From Eggerthellaceae bacterium (GTDB taxonomy: Bacteria; Actinomycetota; Coriobacteriia; Coriobacteriales; Eggerthellaceae): a DNA stretch of 64,000 bases. The translations under genes were made by a program, and so were the position numbers. Shown one piece after another: positions 7,088 through 15,985 of the stretch. The stretch covers positions 1 to 64,000 of the forward strand of contig JAFRJC010000120.1 in the NCBI GenBank assembly GCA_017432445.1. The letters run 5' to 3'. The notes under the pieces are model-generated. The model saw only the letters and a list, made by a program, of their open reading frames with translations, made no database searches and was not told the DNA's origin. Every line of letters begins with the position of its first letter. Position 1 is the first letter of the stretch.

Positions 7088-8668
7088 ATGACCGATCAGA
7101 TGTTTTGCTTCCAGTGCGAGCAGACGGCGAAGTGCGAGGCGTGCACGGGCCGTGCGGGTGCGTGTGGGAAGACCGAGGACGTCGCGGCGGCTCAGGACGA
7201 GCTAACCGGGGCGTTGATCGGCTTGGCGCGCACGTGCCAAGCTGCCGGTAAGGTTGGCGAGCGCACGTACGAGCTCGTGGTGAACGGCCTGTTCACCTGC
7301 GTGACTAACGTGAACTTCAACGAGTTCTCGGTTCGTGCGCTGACTGTGGAAGTGCATGCGGAAGCCGCCGCCGTCGCCGCTGCCGCCGGATGTGATGTCC
7401 AGCCCGACTACGACATGGCACAGATGTGGGGCGCCGACGAGGACATCCGCTCGCTCAAGTCGCTCGTGCTGTTCGGCATCCGTGGCACCGCTGCGTACTC
7501 CTACCATGCGCGCGTGCTCGGCAAGCATGACGAGGCAGTCGACGCGTTCTTCGTCGAGGCCTTGGCGGCGCTCGCCGAGCCCGGCTCGGTCGATTCGCTG
7601 CTCCCGCTCGTGCTGAAGGTGGGCGAGGTGAACCTCTCCTGCATGGCCACGCTCGACGCCGCCAACACCGGCGCGTTCGGCACGCCCGAGCCCACGACCG
7701 TCACCCTCGAGGTCGAGCCCGGGCCGTTCATCGTCGTGACCGGCCACGACCTGTACGATCTGAAGTTGCTGCTCGAGCAAACGCAGGGCAAGGGCATCAA
7801 CGTCTACACCCACAGCGAGATGCTCCCGGCGCACGCGTACCCCGAGCTGAAGAAGTTCAGCCACCTCAAGGGCAACTTCGGCACCGCCTGGCAGAACCAG
7901 AAGAAGGAGTTCGACAACATCCCCGGCGCGTTGCTCTACACCACGAACTGCCTCATGCCGCCGAAGGACAGCTACTCCGACCGCGTGTTCACGACCGAGA
8001 TGGTGTCGTTCCCGGACTGCACCCACATCGGCGCTGACAAGGACTTCACGCCCGTCATCGAGCGCGCGCTCGAGCTGGGCGGCTACTCCGAGACGCAGCA
8101 TTTCACCGGCATCAACGGCGGCACGACGGTGACGACCGGCTTCGCGAGGGATGCGGTGCTCTCGGTCGCCGGCACGGTCGTCGACGCCGTGAAGGCGGGC
8201 GCCATCAAGCACTTCTTCCTGGTGGCCGGCTGCGACGGCGCGCGCCCGGGCCGCAACTACTACACCGACTTCGTCAAGGCCACGCCCGACGACACGGTCG
8301 TGCTGACGCTCGCGTGCGGCAAGTACCGCTTCAACGACCTCGACCTGGGCATGATCGGCGGCCTGCCGCGTCTGATGGACATGGGCCAGTGCAACGACGC
8401 CTACAGCGCCATCCAGGTGGCAGTGGCGCTCGCCGATGCGTTCGAGTGCGGCGTGAACGACCTGCCGCTTTCCATGGTGCTGTCGTGGTACGAGCAGAAG
8501 GCCGTGTGCATCCTGCTGACGCTTCTGCACCTGGGTATCAAGAACATCAAGCTCGGGCCCACGTTGCCTGCGTTCATCAGCCCCAACGTGCTGGGCGTTC
8601 TCGTCGAGAACTACAACATCGCGCCCATCTCGACGCCCGAGGCTGACCTCGCGGAGCTGCTGGGCTAG
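7088..8668 (+). CDS. hcp: Hydroxylamine reductase (hybrid-cluster protein)
   Basis: The 526-residue protein is a full-length hybrid-cluster protein. The N-terminal cluster cysteines are C7, C10, C19 and C26 (x2, x8, x6), followed by hybrid-cluster ligand regions including TNCLMPP, GCDGARPGRNYYTDF and LACGKYRFND. HCPs reduce hydroxylamine in vitro and act as nitric oxide reductases or protein nitrosylation agents in anaerobes. The AAGGAA site precedes the ATG. The gene is followed by a strong bidirectional terminator and a convergent Crp/Fnr regulator. The shared operator, neighbouring ferredoxin and YgbA-like gene make this a nitrosative-stress unit. Confidence 0.96.
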   Translation: MTDQMFCFQCEQTAKCEACTGRAGACGKTEDVAAAQDELTGALIGLARTCQAAGKVGERTYELVVNGLFTCVTNVNFNEFSVRALTVEVHAEAAAVAAAAGCDVQPDYDMAQMWGADEDIRSLKSLVLFGIRGTAAYSYHARVLGKHDEAVDAFFVEALAALAEPGSVDSLLPLVLKVGEVNLSCMATLDAANTGAFGTPEPTTVTLEVEPGPFIVVTGHDLYDLKLLLEQTQGKGINVYTHSEMLPAHAYPELKKFSHLKGNFGTAWQNQKKEFDNIPGALLYTTNCLMPPKDSYSDRVFTTEMVSFPDCTHIGADKDFTPVIERALELGGYSETQHFTGINGGTTVTTGFARDAVLSVAGTVVDAVKAGAIKHFFLVAGCDGARPGRNYYTDFVKATPDDTVVLTLACGKYRFNDLDLGMIGGLPRLMDMGQCNDAYSAIQVAVALADAFECGVNDLPLSMVLSWYEQKAVCILLTLLHLGIKNIKLGPTLPAFISPNVLGVLVENYNIAPISTPEADLAELLG

Positions 8669-8683
8669 CAGGTGCTTCAGTGT

Positions 8684-8713
8684 GGCGTTTTGGGGAGTCC
8701 CCCCAAAAACGCC
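8684..8713. terminator. Bidirectional terminator between hcp and the Crp/Fnr gene
   Basis: GGCGTTTTGGGG and its near complement CCCCAAAAACGCC form a strong hairpin with T or A tracts on both strands, between convergent genes. Confidence 0.8.
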
Positions 8714-8731
8714 AGTCCCCCCAAAACGTCT

Positions 8732-9388
8732 CTACTTCAAGATGAAATGGCTCCGGCGGGTCTCGATGAGGCCCGCCTTCTGCATGCGCGAGAGCTCGGC
8801 GGAAAGGGCGCTGCGGTCGACGCCCAGGTAGTCGGCCAGCTGCTGGCGGTCGAAGGGGATGTCGAACTCCCGCTTGCCCGCCCGCTCGGCAACGTCGGAC
8901 AGGTAGGCGAGCACCTTGCCGCGGATGGTCTTCGGGGCGACGTGGAGTATGCGGCGCGAGAGCGCAAGGCTCTGCCGCGCGATGATCGCAGTCATGTTCG
9001 TGCTGGTCCGGCTGTGGTGCGGGCATGCGTGGGAGCACGTGGCGAGCACCTTGGAAAGGTTCAGGAACAGGACGGTCGTGTCCTCCGCTGCAACCACGTC
9101 GACCATGAGGGGCTCGTCGGGCACGGCCGCGTACGCCTCGCCGAACATCCCGCCCACCCCCTTGACGCCGAGTACGCTCACGTTGCCCCAGACGTCGACG
9201 CTCTCGATGCGCACGCTGCCCTCGAGGACAAGCCCCACCGTCGTGATGACGTCGCCCATTCGGTGGATGCGCGCGCCTTTCCCGTAGCGCCGCTCGCGCG
9301 CGGCGAGGCAGCCGAGCATGGCGTCGATTTCTTCTGGTTTCGATCCCCTGAACAGCGGCGTCGTTGCTAAGAGCTCGCTACGTTTCAT
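8732..9388 (-). CDS. Crp/Fnr-family regulator (HcpR-like)
   Basis: The 218-residue protein has an N-terminal cyclic-nucleotide-binding-like beta roll (MGDVITTVGLVLEGSVRIES) and a C-terminal Crp-type HTH (FDRQQLADYLGVDRSALSAE). Crp/Fnr proteins beside hcp are known as HcpR and respond to nitrosative stress. A cysteine/histidine patch, CSHACPHHS, near residue 120 might sense metal or haem. The ATG at 9388 follows GGAGAAG; a 23-codon upstream extension would run over the operator at 9411-9426 and is rejected. That operator and the one at 6991 are the likely binding sites, giving autoregulation and control of hcp and ferredoxin. Confidence 0.85.
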   Translation of the reverse strand: MKRSELLATTPLFRGSKPEEIDAMLGCLAARERRYGKGARIHRMGDVITTVGLVLEGSVRIESVDVWGNVSVLGVKGVGGMFGEAYAAVPDEPLMVDVVAAEDTTVLFLNLSKVLATCSHACPHHSRTSTNMTAIIARQSLALSRRILHVAPKTIRGKVLAYLSDVAERAGKREFDIPFDRQQLADYLGVDRSALSAELSRMQKAGLIETRRSHFILK

Positions 9389-9410
9389 GGCTTCTCCGCT
9401 CGCGAGTACA

Positions 9411-9426
9411 TGTTGTAGTTGCAACA
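9411..9426. promoter_or_regulatory. Crp/Fnr-type operator, ferredoxin side
   Basis: TGTTGTAGTTGCAACA differs by one base pair from the perfect palindrome at 6991-7006. It lies 23 bp before the Crp/Fnr start and 57 bp before the divergent ferredoxin start. Confidence 0.7.
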
Positions 9427-9483
9427 TACATGATAGCGCCTTTTCCGTATCATGCATCCAATTGGGACGACGGGAGGAGCAGC

Positions 9484-10230
9484 ATGATTCGCAAAGTTAT
9501 ACAAATCGATGAAGAGAAATGCAACGGCTGTGGCATCTGCGCTGGTGCATGCCATGAAGGAGCCATCGAGGTTATCGGCGGGAAAGCCAAGCTCGTGCGC
9601 GACGATTTTTGCGACGGGCTCGGCGACTGCTTGCCGAGCTGTCCGCAGGGTGCCATCTCGTTCGTCGAGCGCGAGGCTGCGGCTTACGACGAAGCGGCCG
9701 TTGAGCGCAATAGGCAGCAGAAAGAAGCGTTCGCTGGCGGTCGTCGCGCGGCAGGGCAGTGTCCGGGGTCGACGGTAAGGACCTTCGAACGTCCGACGAC
9801 GTCAGCCGAAAACGCAGTCGACACGATAGCACCTGCGCACGCATCGACGGTCGCAATCCCGGTTCCCTCGCGGCTTAGCAATTGGCCCGTGCAGATCAAG
9901 CTCGCTCCGACACAAGCGCCGTACTTTGAAGGCGCCGACCTGCTCATCGCCGCCGACTGCTGCGCGTTCTCGTACGGCAACTTTCATGCCGACTTCATTC
10001 GGGATAGAATCTGCCTCATCGGCTGTCCGAAGCTCGATGGCACCGACTACTCCGAGAAGCTGACCGAGATCATTACGGGCAATGGCGTCAAGAGCGTTAC
10101 TATCACACGCATGAAGGTCCCGTGTTGTGGCGGCTTGGAGCGCATGGCCATCGAGGCCCTGCGCGCATCGGGGAAGCTCATCCCCTGGCAGGTTGTCACG
10201 TTTTCGCTCGATGGCCGCATTTTGGATTAA
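9484..10230 (+). CDS. 4Fe-4S ferredoxin, Hcp-associated
   Basis: The 248-residue protein begins with a two-cluster ferredoxin domain: CNGCGICAGACHEG and CDGLGDCLPSCPQG. A proline/threonine-rich linker (about residues 80-130) leads to a C-terminal domain with DCCAF, GCPKLDG and VPCCGG. Proteins of this layout occur beside hcp in anaerobes and probably deliver electrons to the hybrid-cluster protein (inference from context). The start follows GGGAGGAGC. The YgbA-like gene begins 12 bases downstream, suggesting one operon under the operator at 9411. Confidence 0.9.
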   Translation: MIRKVIQIDEEKCNGCGICAGACHEGAIEVIGGKAKLVRDDFCDGLGDCLPSCPQGAISFVEREAAAYDEAAVERNRQQKEAFAGGRRAAGQCPGSTVRTFERPTTSAENAVDTIAPAHASTVAIPVPSRLSNWPVQIKLAPTQAPYFEGADLLIAADCCAFSYGNFHADFIRDRICLIGCPKLDGTDYSEKLTEIITGNGVKSVTITRMKVPCCGGLERMAIEALRASGKLIPWQVVTFSLDGRILD

Positions 10231-10242
10231 CAGTCGAACGGG

Positions 10243-10578
10243 GTGTCGGTGGGCAACAGTCGCGCAGCCACGGATCGCAGGGTCCTCGAGGCAATGGGCC
10301 TCATATTCTGCAAGGCTCACCATTCTGGCGAGAAGGATGCCTGTGGGCTTTGCCCGTCGTGTCGCGCAACCGTAGAGGAGACGCTGGCACGCACGGCAGT
10401 ATGCCCTTTCAATCATGAGGGCAACTGCCAGGATTGCGCCATCCATTGTCAACGCGGCGAGGCGCGGGAGCGAATCCGCGAAATCATGCGATATGCGGCT
10501 CCGCGCATGGTGCTCCGTCATCCCCTCATGACAGCGGAGTACCTTCGTAGGAAGGCTGTGGGGCGGAAGGGGCTTTGA
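10243..10578 (+). CDS. YgbA-like protein (nitrous-oxide-stimulated promoter family)
   Basis: The 111-residue cysteine-rich protein carries CGLCPSC, CPFNHEGNCQDCAIHC and a conserved tail, REIMRYAAPRMVLRHPLMT. This matches the YgbA_NO family, whose genes are induced by nitric oxide in several bacteria through NsrR or NorR. Function is not settled; the Cys pattern suggests a metal or Fe-S site. The GTG start follows the ferredoxin stop by 12 bases. A second in-frame GTG two codons later is also possible. Confidence 0.8.
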   Translation: MSVGNSRAATDRRVLEAMGLIFCKAHHSGEKDACGLCPSCRATVEETLARTAVCPFNHEGNCQDCAIHCQRGEARERIREIMRYAAPRMVLRHPLMTAEYLRRKAVGRKGL

Positions 10579-10602
10579 AACAGTTGCTTTCTGAAGTTGT
10601 AC

Positions 10603-10793
10603 ACAAACCCTTCGAGGGGGGAATCGAAAACGCCGATTTCGAGCAATCGGGGGGAAATCGGGGGGAAAGGCAGAGAGCACGTCCCGAGCGACCCGATGGA
10701 ACGAGATAGGAAAATCGGCCCCTATCTGGGATAACGGATTGACAGACGGGAATGCCGAGACGTCCCGATACTGGAAACGCGTGCTCATAACCC
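10603..10793 (+). repeat. ~190-bp integration-arm repeat, copy 2
   Basis: This is a diverged direct copy of 5562-5752 and leads without a break into the tRNA-Met 3' duplicate. It contains three GGGGGGAA-type boxes that could be integrase arm sites. Confidence 0.75.
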
Positions 10794-10828
10794 GAAGGTC
10801 GTCGGTTCGAATCCGGCCCCCGCGACCA
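10783..10828 (+). repeat. Attachment site: duplicate of the tRNA-Met 3' end
   Basis: The 46 bases are identical to positions 5824-5869 of the initiator tRNA gene, from the anticodon loop through CCA. There is no 5' half, so it cannot make a tRNA. An integrase remnant starts 15 bp away, the usual arrangement for a tRNA-integrating element. Confidence 0.9.
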
Positions 10829-10842
10829 AACGTAACAGCAGG

Positions 10843-11235
10843 TCAGCTAGCTTTTTTGAGTCGGTTGGCCTGCTTCTTTTTTGCCTCGGATTGCCCCTGC
10901 TGGAGACAAAGTGGAGACATTTTTTCAAGACCCGTCTCCTCGCCGTTTTCGGGCGTTTCAACTGGGTTTTCATCGGCTGTGGCAACGTTCTTCCCGCCTT
11001 CTTCCACATTGCCTGCGAGCAGGCTTCCGAGCAGGTCGGCGGCCTCGTGGTCCTTCTCCGGTATCGCGTGCGCGTACCAGCCGAGCGTGATGCTGGCGCT
11101 GGCATGCCCGAGGCGCGTCTGGACCGTCTTCACGTCCACGCCGTTGGCGAGCAGCTGGGTCGCCTGGGTGTGCCTCAGCTCGTGGAATTTCAATCCGTCG
11201 AAACCGTTGGCCTTGCGCGGGGCCGTCACGCCCGT
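10843..11235 (-). pseudogene. C-terminal remnant of a tyrosine integrase
   Basis: About 130 residues of the catalytic domain remain: GLKFHELRHTQATQLLANG (HxLRH box), VQTRLGHASASIT and the nucleophile segment LGWYAHAIPEKD. The arm-binding N-terminus and first catalytic Arg region are gone; upstream of about 11235 the frame reads into non-homologous sequence. The lysine-rich tail ends next to the attachment repeat. It cannot be an active recombinase on its own. Confidence 0.8.
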
Positions 11236-11296
11236 GCTGTGCCAAGCGGGGCTAGGCCCCGGTTGGGCCGCCCCTTCCCCTCGCGCAGAAACCCGG

Positions 11297-12154
11297 TCAG
11301 AGCCTCCTCCCAAGGTACGCCTGCAGGACGCGCGCGAACTCCTGCGGGCGCTCCTTCTGGGGCCAGTGCTTGCATCCCTCCATCAGGTACACTTCGCAGT
11401 CTGGGATCTTCTCGCCGGCAAGGATGGCGCCTTCCACGGGAACCGCCCGGTCGAGCGCGCCGTGCACGAGGAGCGTGGGCGCAGCGATTTCCTGGAGCCT
11501 CCCGAACAGGTCGGTGGCGAGGCCCGTGGGCGTGATCTCGCTTCGCTGGAAGGACGCGAAAGGCCTGCCCGCGCCGGGCTCCCGGATTGTCTCCAGTATC
11601 TCGTCGACCAGGCCGTCGCCCACCCTGGACTTGTCGCCGAACAGGCTGTATTCCAGGGAGAACCTGATGACGGACGGATGCTTGCCCGCCCATGCGTACA
11701 GGTTGTCGTTTATCCTGGAGTGGACGAACCAATGGGTCAGCCGGTGCCAGGGCAGCCTGTCGAACAGACCCCACGCGTCGACCGGCACGAGGGCCCTGAC
11801 GAGCTCCGGGTAGGCCAGCGCCATGTTCAGGCATATGCCGCCGCCCAAGGACAGCCCGACCAGGACGACCGGCTCGCCGCCGAACGCCTCGACCACGCCC
11901 TTCACCGCCTCGGTGTAGAACGCCAGCGTATACTCGCCGTCTATTCGGTCGCTCGTCCCGTATCCCGGCAGGTCGGGCGCGATGACCCGGTACCGCCCGG
12001 ACAGCAGCGGGATCACCTCCCCCCAAGAGAGCATCGCCGAGTCCACGCCGGCGCCGTGCAGCAGCACGATGGCGTCGTCGCCGCCCCCGGCGCAGTGGCA
12101 CGTCACGCCCACCCCGTTCGCGCGGATGCGCATTTTCTCGATCCGGCCGCCCAT
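11297..12154 (-). CDS. Alpha/beta-fold hydrolase
   Basis: The 285-residue protein has the canonical fold motifs: HGAG oxyanion region (33-36), APDLPGYGTSD, nucleophile elbow GLSLGG with Ser102, acid segment LVHGALDRAVP and the histidine in GCKHWPQKE. It resembles MhpC/BphD-type C-C hydrolases and esterases; the substrate is unknown. A strong GGAGGAGAAGGAGGG site precedes the ATG. It sits inside the integrated element directly next to the integrase remnant, so it is probably cargo. Confidence 0.88.
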   Translation of the reverse strand: MGGRIEKMRIRANGVGVTCHCAGGGDDAIVLLHGAGVDSAMLSWGEVIPLLSGRYRVIAPDLPGYGTSDRIDGEYTLAFYTEAVKGVVEAFGGEPVVLVGLSLGGGICLNMALAYPELVRALVPVDAWGLFDRLPWHRLTHWFVHSRINDNLYAWAGKHPSVIRFSLEYSLFGDKSRVGDGLVDEILETIREPGAGRPFASFQRSEITPTGLATDLFGRLQEIAAPTLLVHGALDRAVPVEGAILAGEKIPDCEVYLMEGCKHWPQKERPQEFARVLQAYLGRRL

Positions 12155-12534
12155 CCAGGCTACCCTCCTTCTCCTCCGGCAATCACGGCTTCACATGGCG
12201 CGATAAACGATCTCGATTCTTTGACAGTACCATCCCCAGCCCACGAACGCAAGCCGGCGCCCGGCGCCTCGACCGAGCCGGTCCGCGCGTGCGGGCGGGT
12301 TAACGCATGCGCTCCCCCAAGCCGGGTCAGCAACCCCTAGATGGCGCGTCCCCCGCCACGAATTCGTGAATGAGCGCAGCGCCAGCGAAAACGCCGTCAC
12401 GAACCCCAGAGAGGGGCTGCGCGCACGTAAACCTCGGCATCGGGTCCACCTCTTCGAAGAGGGTAAAATACGGTATTCGTGCAACCGATGCGTTCAACGA
12501 TGCGGGAACGTTGCATATCGTATGCATTAAGGCA
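12155..12534. other. Intergenic stretch without a supported gene
   Basis: Short open frames exist on both strands but none has a ribosome site with recognisable motifs. The next real signal is the transposase remnant at 12535. Confidence 0.4.
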
Positions 12535-12729
12535 CTGTTTATCTTACATCGCTACAACCGCAACCGCCCTCACTCGACGATCGACTACAAGGTCCCTGCG
12601 CAGGCGATGGACGAGTTCTTCGAGAGGACAAAGCCGGTTCAAAACACCCCCGAGAGGCAGGAAGGCGAGATGAAGATGGCAGCTTAGTGAAGTAGCGGCA
12701 TTTTGTGTCCGAAATCTTGACACAGCTCA
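12535..12729 (+). mobile_element. IS3-family right-end remnant
   Basis: The plus strand encodes the last ~50 residues of an IS3-type transposase (LHRYNRNRPHSTIDYKVPAQ, ending at 12687). The end sequence TGTCCGAAATCTTGACACAG lies at 12706-12725, typical of the terminal repeat of such elements (TGTGTCAAGATTTCGGACA on the other strand). The left end and most of the transposase are absent. Confidence 0.7.
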
Positions 12730-12786
12730 GATTGCCCATCCTGTGACGCGGGCGTAGCCTTTCCTGGAAAGACAAGGAGGCATGCT

Positions 12787-14514
12787 GTGCTCGACGGATA
12801 CGGACTTCACCATCTGACCTGGGACACCTGCGACGAGCGGTTCGGCGACGTGCTCGTGGCATCGCCTGCCGACGCGCAGGGTCGTGGCATATCGCTTGCC
12901 GTTCGCCAAAACGGGGCTGCTGCCAACCTAGCCGGCGCTACGTTGTACCTCGTGTGGCGGCACAAGGTCACCGGCGAACGCGGGACTGAGCCCTTCACGG
13001 CAATCGACGCTTCTGCTGGTACGTTCTCCGTCTTCTATCCTGCTGCTATGCAGGAGGCCGAGGGCGCGGTCCAGGCGCAGGTCATGGTCTCGCGGGGCGA
13101 CGATACCTACATCAGCTCTCGCGTGTTCACCATCCGCGTGGAGCCGGTCATCGTCGGCGGCGAGGAGCACCAGGACGGGTTCACGCTGTTCTTGGAAGCC
13201 ATCAACGCCTACGAGCACGCCACGGAGATCACGACCGACGCGGCAGACGCTGCCAACGCTGCCGCCTCTGCTGCTAACAGCGCGGCGAGTAACGCGACGA
13301 CCGTTGCCGAGGGTATCCAGGCAGCGGCGCAGCGCGGCGACTACGACGGCGAGGACGGGTTCAGCCCCACGGCAATCGTCACGCAAACTGTCGACGGCGC
13401 GACCATCACCATCACCGACAAGAACGGCACGACTACGACGGACATCGCAAAGGGCGCGAAGGGCGACAAAGGCGATACTGGAGCCACTGGACCGAAAGGC
13501 GACAAGGGCGACACAGGCGAGCAGGGACCGCAAGGCATCCAGGGCGAGACCGATCCAAAGGGAGACAAGGGCGACACCGGTGCGACCGGCGCACAAGGTC
13601 CGAAGGGCGATACCGGCGACACTGGGGTCGCTGGTGCCCAAGGGCCGAAGGGTGACAAGGGAGACACTGGCGAGGCTGGCGCGGCTGGCCCGCAAGGACC
13701 CAAGGGCGACACGGGCGATACCGGGCCGAAGGGCGAAACGGGCGCTGCCGGTGCAGATGGTAGCGACGGAATTTCCTGCACGCACAGCTGGAACGGCACC
13801 GTGCTCTCGGTGACGAGCGCATCCGGCACTTCCTCCGCCGATCTCGTGGGGCCGCAGGGGCCGACCGGCGCGACGGGCGCTACCGGTCCTGCAGGAGCTG
13901 ACGGGACGACCTTCGCACCGCAGTCGCCGCTCGCGCTGTCGAGCGGGGTGCTCTCGGTCGACCTCTCCGGCTACGCCGAGACATCCGACCTGCCGCCCAA
14001 GCTCTGGTACGGCATGTTCGTTCCCGACCCCGAGGAAGGGGCGCTTGCCACCCACACCTACATGATGGTCCCCTACGAGGGGCTGAAAGTAGGCGACTAC
14101 TTCCTGAGCACGATGAGCGACCGCATGGGAGTGGTCGAGTCCATGGGCGGAGAAGCGGGCGCCTGGACCGTGGGCGTGCGCGGCGTGTTGGACATGGCGA
14201 AGATCCGCGGAATCCTCCCGACGACCGACCTCGATTTAGCTGCAGGCGTGAGCGGGTCCGCGCAGGTGGACGTGCGGGACCATGCGCTGTCGGCGGGGGC
14301 GCTTCTGCTCAACACCACGAGCGGGAACCTGATGCAGGTGACGTCAGACGTGGACGCGGCGACGACGCTGGGCGTGAAGGTGACCGTGGCGGCCGTGGGG
14401 TTGGGCAACGTGTTCGGGCCGGACCTGACCGGGTACGCGACGCAGAGCTGGGTGACGCAGCAGATCAACGCGGCCATCGCCGCCTTGGACGACCTTTCAG
14501 AGGAGAGCTTCTAA
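12787..14514 (+). CDS. Phage-tail-like protein with BppU-type N-domain and collagen repeats
   Basis: The 575-residue protein starts with an Ig-like baseplate domain (about 1-120; ISLAVRQNG, GATLYLVWRHK, GTFSVFYPAAM) of the BppU_N/DUF2479 type. A coiled-coil-like Ala/Asn stretch (150-190) follows, then collagen GXY repeats (about 225-330, with units such as GDKGDTG and GPQGPKG). A second short GXY run at about 355-375 leads to a C-terminal domain without close resemblance. It should trimerise as a tail fibre or receptor-binding protein. The start is GTG after AAGGAGG; the nearby ATG at 12782 is out of frame and stops after 11 codons. No capsid or terminase genes are nearby. Confidence 0.85.
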   Translation: MLDGYGLHHLTWDTCDERFGDVLVASPADAQGRGISLAVRQNGAAANLAGATLYLVWRHKVTGERGTEPFTAIDASAGTFSVFYPAAMQEAEGAVQAQVMVSRGDDTYISSRVFTIRVEPVIVGGEEHQDGFTLFLEAINAYEHATEITTDAADAANAAASAANSAASNATTVAEGIQAAAQRGDYDGEDGFSPTAIVTQTVDGATITITDKNGTTTTDIAKGAKGDKGDTGATGPKGDKGDTGEQGPQGIQGETDPKGDKGDTGATGAQGPKGDTGDTGVAGAQGPKGDKGDTGEAGAAGPQGPKGDTGDTGPKGETGAAGADGSDGISCTHSWNGTVLSVTSASGTSSADLVGPQGPTGATGATGPAGADGTTFAPQSPLALSSGVLSVDLSGYAETSDLPPKLWYGMFVPDPEEGALATHTYMMVPYEGLKVGDYFLSTMSDRMGVVESMGGEAGAWTVGVRGVLDMAKIRGILPTTDLDLAAGVSGSAQVDVRDHALSAGALLLNTTSGNLMQVTSDVDAATTLGVKVTVAAVGLGNVFGPDLTGYATQSWVTQQINAAIAALDDLSEESF

Positions 14515-14516
14515 CC

Positions 14517-15902
14517 ATGACCGTGGGCACCGTACAGACGTCGATTCTGACCGACATCGCCAACGCGATCCGCTACCAGGCGGGCGTGGCAACGACCTAC
14601 AAGCCGAGGGAGATGGCCGCAGCTGTGTCGGCCCTGGACGGCACGGACGCGGGGGGCTATCAGGCGCAGCCCTACAAGCAGCTGCAGTCGGGCGTGCTGA
14701 GCGACTCGGTGTTCTCCGACATAGCCGATGCCATACGCGGGCAGAACGGGCTCTCCACGCAGTACCAGCCGGGAGACATGGCGCAGGCGATACTAGACCT
14801 GACATGGGACGTGGGGCTGAAGCCGAGGGCGCTGCTGCTCTTGGACGGCACGATGGAGTTCAACTACCTGAACCGCAGGCGCTCGACTGTCGGCGGCACG
14901 ATTGTGCAGACTTTCGAGGCGTACGGCGGCTACGCTTCTGCATCGGCGAGGCCATGGGACTCGGTAAAGCTGCAGGTGAAGCACGTGGTGATCGACTCGT
15001 CCTGGGCCAACGCCGGCATCACGAACGCGAGCTACTTCTTCAACGCCTTCGAGGAGATGACCGAGGTCGTCGGCTTCCAGCACATGAGCGGGATAACCTC
15101 CGCGGGCCAGATGTTCGGCAGCTGCCCGAAGCTCGAGACGATCTACGCGACGAGCTTCAGCAACTCGGGGATGTCGGGCTCGCTCATGTTCAACGGGTGC
15201 AACCGCCTTGTGGGCGGTACGGACGGGTTCGTCCCCTCCACGACGAGCGGGGCTTCGGTGTGCAAACTTGGCACGGGCGGCGTGCTGACCGACCCCAACA
15301 ACGATGCCCGTACCTGGTTCTACGCGCACTTCTACGCGGACGGCGAGGGCGTGCTCACCGCGACGTCGACCCCAGAGGCGAACCGGCAGCTGCTGGCGAG
15401 CGGGCGGATCTGCGCCATCGGGAAGTACGTGGGGCTCGGCTTCACGCCATGGGACGGCAGCCCTGGAACGCATCGGTCCAACCTCACGAGCGTAACCTTC
15501 GCGTCTGACATGGCGGCGTACTCGGCACTGCGGCTCGACTACCTTCTGTACTCTTGCACTGCAGTCACTTCCGTGGCTGGGCTTGGCAACCTGTCGGGCG
15601 TGACCTCGATGCGCTTCACGTTTTCATTCATAGGTGCTACGACGCTTGATTTCAGGGGTTTCGACCCGTCCGCGCTCACCGACCTCTACTATTGCTTCGG
15701 CGGGGCGTCCACGCTTGCGACGATCTATGCCGACTCCACTTGGGCGCTGCCTTCCAGCGGCATTAGCGGCTCGCAGTGCTTCTACAACTGCCGGAACCTC
15801 ATTGGCGGAAATGGAACTACGTGGTCAAGCTCAAACGTTAGCTACACGTACTTTCGCATCGATACGGCGAGCACGCCAGGGTACTTGACGGCAGCAACAT
15901 AG
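14517..15902 (+). CDS. BspA-like leucine-rich-repeat tail/adhesin protein
   Basis: The 461-residue protein begins with two related ~35-residue units (LTDIANAIRYQAG and FSDIADAIRGQNG, each followed by Y-x-P-x-x-M) seen in phage tail-tip proteins. The rest is BspA-like repeat sequence: MSGITSAGQMFGSCPKLETI, NLSGVTSMRFTFSFIGATTL and ALTDLYYCFGGASTLATI. Such repeats mediate host or surface binding. It starts 2 bases after the stop of the collagen-like gene, with GAGGAG upstream, so both are coexpressed and probably form one fibre complex. Confidence 0.85.
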   Translation: MTVGTVQTSILTDIANAIRYQAGVATTYKPREMAAAVSALDGTDAGGYQAQPYKQLQSGVLSDSVFSDIADAIRGQNGLSTQYQPGDMAQAILDLTWDVGLKPRALLLLDGTMEFNYLNRRRSTVGGTIVQTFEAYGGYASASARPWDSVKLQVKHVVIDSSWANAGITNASYFFNAFEEMTEVVGFQHMSGITSAGQMFGSCPKLETIYATSFSNSGMSGSLMFNGCNRLVGGTDGFVPSTTSGASVCKLGTGGVLTDPNNDARTWFYAHFYADGEGVLTATSTPEANRQLLASGRICAIGKYVGLGFTPWDGSPGTHRSNLTSVTFASDMAAYSALRLDYLLYSCTAVTSVAGLGNLSGVTSMRFTFSFIGATTLDFRGFDPSALTDLYYCFGGASTLATIYADSTWALPSSGISGSQCFYNCRNLIGGNGTTWSSSNVSYTYFRIDTASTPGYLTAAT

Positions 15903-15940
15903 CCATGATTATCACTCGGCCGCTTAAGATGCGGTTCGTT

Positions 15941-15969
15941 GTCCCATTGTATTGGACGATGTCCCATTG
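15941..15969 (+). repeat. GTCCCATTG direct repeat downstream of the AlbA_2 gene
   Basis: GTCCCATTG occurs at 15941-15949 and 15961-15969. Its reverse complement occurs upstream of the same gene at 17714-17722, with a variant (GTCTCATTG) at 17748-17756, so the gene is bracketed by inverted copies. Confidence 0.65.
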
Positions 15970-15985
15970 AATCGTCCAATTGGAC

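Noticed and set aside
10783-10828. Second tRNA-Met gene
   Set aside because: Only the 3' half is present, preceded by the integration arm, so no cloverleaf can form.
10739-12340. 533-codon plus-strand open frame
   Set aside because: It crosses the tRNA duplicate, the integrase remnant and the hydrolase in antisense, so it cannot be a real gene.
12327-12527. 66-codon minus-strand ORF upstream of the hydrolase
   Set aside because: It has no ribosome site or family resemblance and lies beside a transposon remnant; it cannot be supported as a gene.
13440-13770. Tandem repeat or CRISPR-like array
   Set aside because: The periodicity is of GXY collagen codons inside an intact frame; there are no constant repeats with unique spacers. 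No CRISPR array was seen anywhere in the window.
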